Of a stretch of 64,000 bases of DNA, positions 63,094-64,000 are shown piece after piece (the stretch's first letter is position 1; the number at the start of each line of letters is the position of its first letter). The stretch lies in contig JAPYUT010000002.1 in assembly GCA_029940475.1 (NCBI GenBank), positions 84,694-148,693 of the forward strand, in the 5' to 3' direction. A model generated the notes under the pieces. That model was given only the letters and a program-made list of their open reading frames with translations. It had not been told where the DNA came from and made no database searches. The DNA is from Verrucomicrobiales bacterium (GTDB lineage: Bacteria; Verrucomicrobiota; Verrucomicrobiia; Verrucomicrobiales; DEV007). The translations under genes and the position numbers were made by a program.

Positions 63094-63651
63094 TCACCGG
63101 GCAGCCACAAGCAGGCTTTCCGGGTTCCAGTGATCGACGATACGCACTGCCACCCCGGAGGTGGTGTTCTCAAAGAGCAGGCGTGCGCCCTCCTCGGAGA
63201 GGCGCACGCAACCCGCCGAGGCCGGGTAACCGGGAAGTTCCCCGACATGCAGGCCGATGGCACTGTGGCCCAGGCGCATCCAGAAAGGCAAATCGCAGCC
63301 ATAGATTGTTGAAGTCTTGCCACTGCGCACACGCTGGGTAATGCAAAATGATCCACGCGGGGTATGCTTGTCGCTGCGTGCGGTTGATACCGGGGCATTG
63401 ACTGCCATTACACCACCCACCAGCAGGTAGGCACGCTGTTTGTTGATATCAACAATCACCTCGCGTTTCCCCTCGCCATTGCTGAGGACATCATTTTTTA
63501 CCACGATTACGCCCGCCCTGTTTTTCGCGTGCTTGGCAGCCTGCCTGGACTTGTTGCCCTTGGAGAAGGGATGCGCATCGGCACTTGCAAGCGCCATTGC
63601 AGTGAAACTGAGAGCGGTGACAAGGCGAGTGAAATTGACTGTGCTGCTCAT
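63094..63651 (-). CDS. L,D-transpeptidase (YkuD domain)
   Basis: A 185-residue exported enzyme that cross-links peptidoglycan or attaches proteins to it. After the signal peptide ('ALSFTAMALASADA') comes a basic Lys/Arg/Asn linker and then the YkuD core: 'EVIVDINKQRAYLLVGGVM', 'TPRGSFCITQRV', 'AIGLHVGELPGYPASAGCVR'. The catalytic Cys is in the last motif, where the usual SHGC is SAGC. It converges on the DsbD-domain gene. Confidence 0.9.
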   Translation of the reverse strand: MSSTVNFTRLVTALSFTAMALASADAHPFSKGNKSRQAAKHAKNRAGVIVVKNDVLSNGEGKREVIVDINKQRAYLLVGGVMAVNAPVSTARSDKHTPRGSFCITQRVRSGKTSTIYGCDLPFWMRLGHSAIGLHVGELPGYPASAGCVRLSEEGARLLFENTTSGVAVRIVDHWNPESLLVAAR

Positions 63652-63731
63652 TGTTGGAAGTGATCGTGTTGATCATGGTAAGAATCGTTGTGCCTATCTG
63701 ACGTTCAGCGATCCCCTCTCATGCAGAAAAA

Positions 63732-63759
63732 TTGACACTCCCCGCCCATGCTTTATTAT
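63732..63759 (+). promoter_or_regulatory. Sigma-70 promoter of tRNA-Thr
   Basis: TTGACA (63732-63737), a 16-nt spacer, TATTAT (63754-63759). It is a near-consensus promoter 40 nt upstream of the tRNA, giving a start near 63766. Confidence 0.65.
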
Positions 63760-63798
63760 CTCCCCCCGCGTTCCAATCATCTTTGGAACTTCAAAAAA

Positions 63799-63873
63799 GC
63801 CGAAGTAGCTCAGGGGTAGAGCAATTCACTCGTAATGAATAGGTCGTCGGTTCAATTCCGACCTTCGGCTCCA
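63799..63873 (+). tRNA. tRNA-Thr (anticodon CGT)
   Basis: A 75-nt cloverleaf with the 3' CCA encoded: acceptor GCCGAAG/CTTCGGC, D stem GCTC/GAGC, anticodon stem ATTCA/TGAAT with loop CTCGTAA (anticodon CGT, reads ACG), T stem GTCGG/CCGAC with loop TTCAATT. No intron and no variable-arm extension. Confidence 0.97.
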
Positions 63874-63893
63874 TAACTAACAACGAGTTATGG
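63871..63893. repeat. Inverted repeat abutting the tRNA 3' end
   Basis: CCATAACT, 7-nt loop, AGTTATGG. The first arm begins at the encoded CCA. There is no T-run, so it is not a classical terminator. It may be a processing hairpin or part of an integration (att) core. Confidence 0.4.
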
Positions 63894-63919
63894 ATTTAGG
63901 CGCGATGTGGGATTTTTAC

Positions 63920-63940
63920 TGTGCCACTTTTGTGCCACTT
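63920..63940. repeat. Tandem TGTGCCACTT direct repeat downstream of tRNA-Thr
   Basis: Two copies of TGTGCCACTT at 63920-63929 and 63931-63940. Such short repeats beside a tRNA 3' end can belong to an integrase-bound attachment site, or to the 3' end of an integrase gene read on the minus strand. The window ends 60 nt later, so neither can be confirmed. Confidence 0.3.
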
Positions 63941-64000
63941 AAATCACCCACTGGCTGCCCAATCTAAGGATACTCCCCCACCCCCAATCACCCGGCGGGA

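Noticed and set aside
63880..64000. Minus-strand reading ending ...KWHKSGTVKIPHRA as the 3' end of an integrase gene
   Set aside because: An in-frame stop lies just two codons before this stretch, and too little sequence remains in the window to support a gene.

Overview
The window looks like chromosomal DNA of a Verrucomicrobiota bacterium, with Planctomycetota as a less likely alternative. The evidence is the gene content: Planctomycete-type cytochrome/DUF1549/DUF1553 and pre-peptidase C-terminal (PPC) proteins, a secreted Gfo/Idh/MocA oxidoreductase with a twin-arginine signal, a bacterial SET-domain protein, a tandem delta-60 repeat protein, and the 'IESSADL..W' motif common in verrucomicrobial surface proteins. 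Shine-Dalgarno sequences are weak or absent before many genes. Genus cannot be decided from the sequence.

Layout. 1-8.1 kb: a plus-strand three-gene cluster (5'-truncated PPC protein; cytochrome-DUF1549-DUF1553 protein; cytochrome-WD40-coiled-coil protein) and a LysM lipoprotein. 8.1-14.2 kb (minus): SET-domain protein, helical-repeat membrane protein, hybrid sensor kinase and an orphan polyamine-type binding protein. 14.3-20.6 kb: MATE transporter, a DDAH-like hydrolase overlapping a phosphatidylserine decarboxylase, MtfA-like peptidase, class 3 lipase and YaaA. 20.7-25.6 kb (plus): a compact four-gene locus with a WXG100 protein, a coiled-coil protein, a second very short WXG-like protein and a 1304-residue FtsK/EssC-like ATPase. 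I regard this as the best candidate for a little-described system: a minimal type VII-like secretion or translocation module. 25.7-29.5 kb: htpG behind a near-consensus promoter that implies an almost leaderless transcript, then small hypothetical and secreted proteins.

29.5-46.1 kb (minus): a large type IV pilus/pseudopilus locus with PilB- and PilT-type ATPases, PilC, PilM/N/O/P-like assembly proteins and seven proteins with class III prepilin signals. One of the seven is a 1289-residue giant carrying a chitobiase-like domain and about 13 delta-60 repeats. No secretin and no prepilin peptidase are present in the window. The major pilin has its own terminator, and both it and the giant prepilin have candidate promoters with the same unusual 14-nt spacing.

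46.3-63.9 kb: sugar-phosphate nucleotidyltransferase; an ECF sigma factor, putative anti-sigma factor and PDZ protein; a kbl/PIG-L deacetylase/nagB group with a creatininase-family gene; Gfo/Idh/MocA, cytochrome-formylglycine-generating-enzyme-like and ApbE genes; a secreted protein with a pyruvate phosphate dikinase-type ATP-grasp domain; asnS; a DsbD N-terminal-domain protein; an L,D-transpeptidase; and tRNA-Thr(CGT) with a good sigma-70 promoter. From about 57 kb onward the sequence is visibly more GC-rich than the rest. No rRNA, CRISPR array, insertion sequence or intact prophage was seen.
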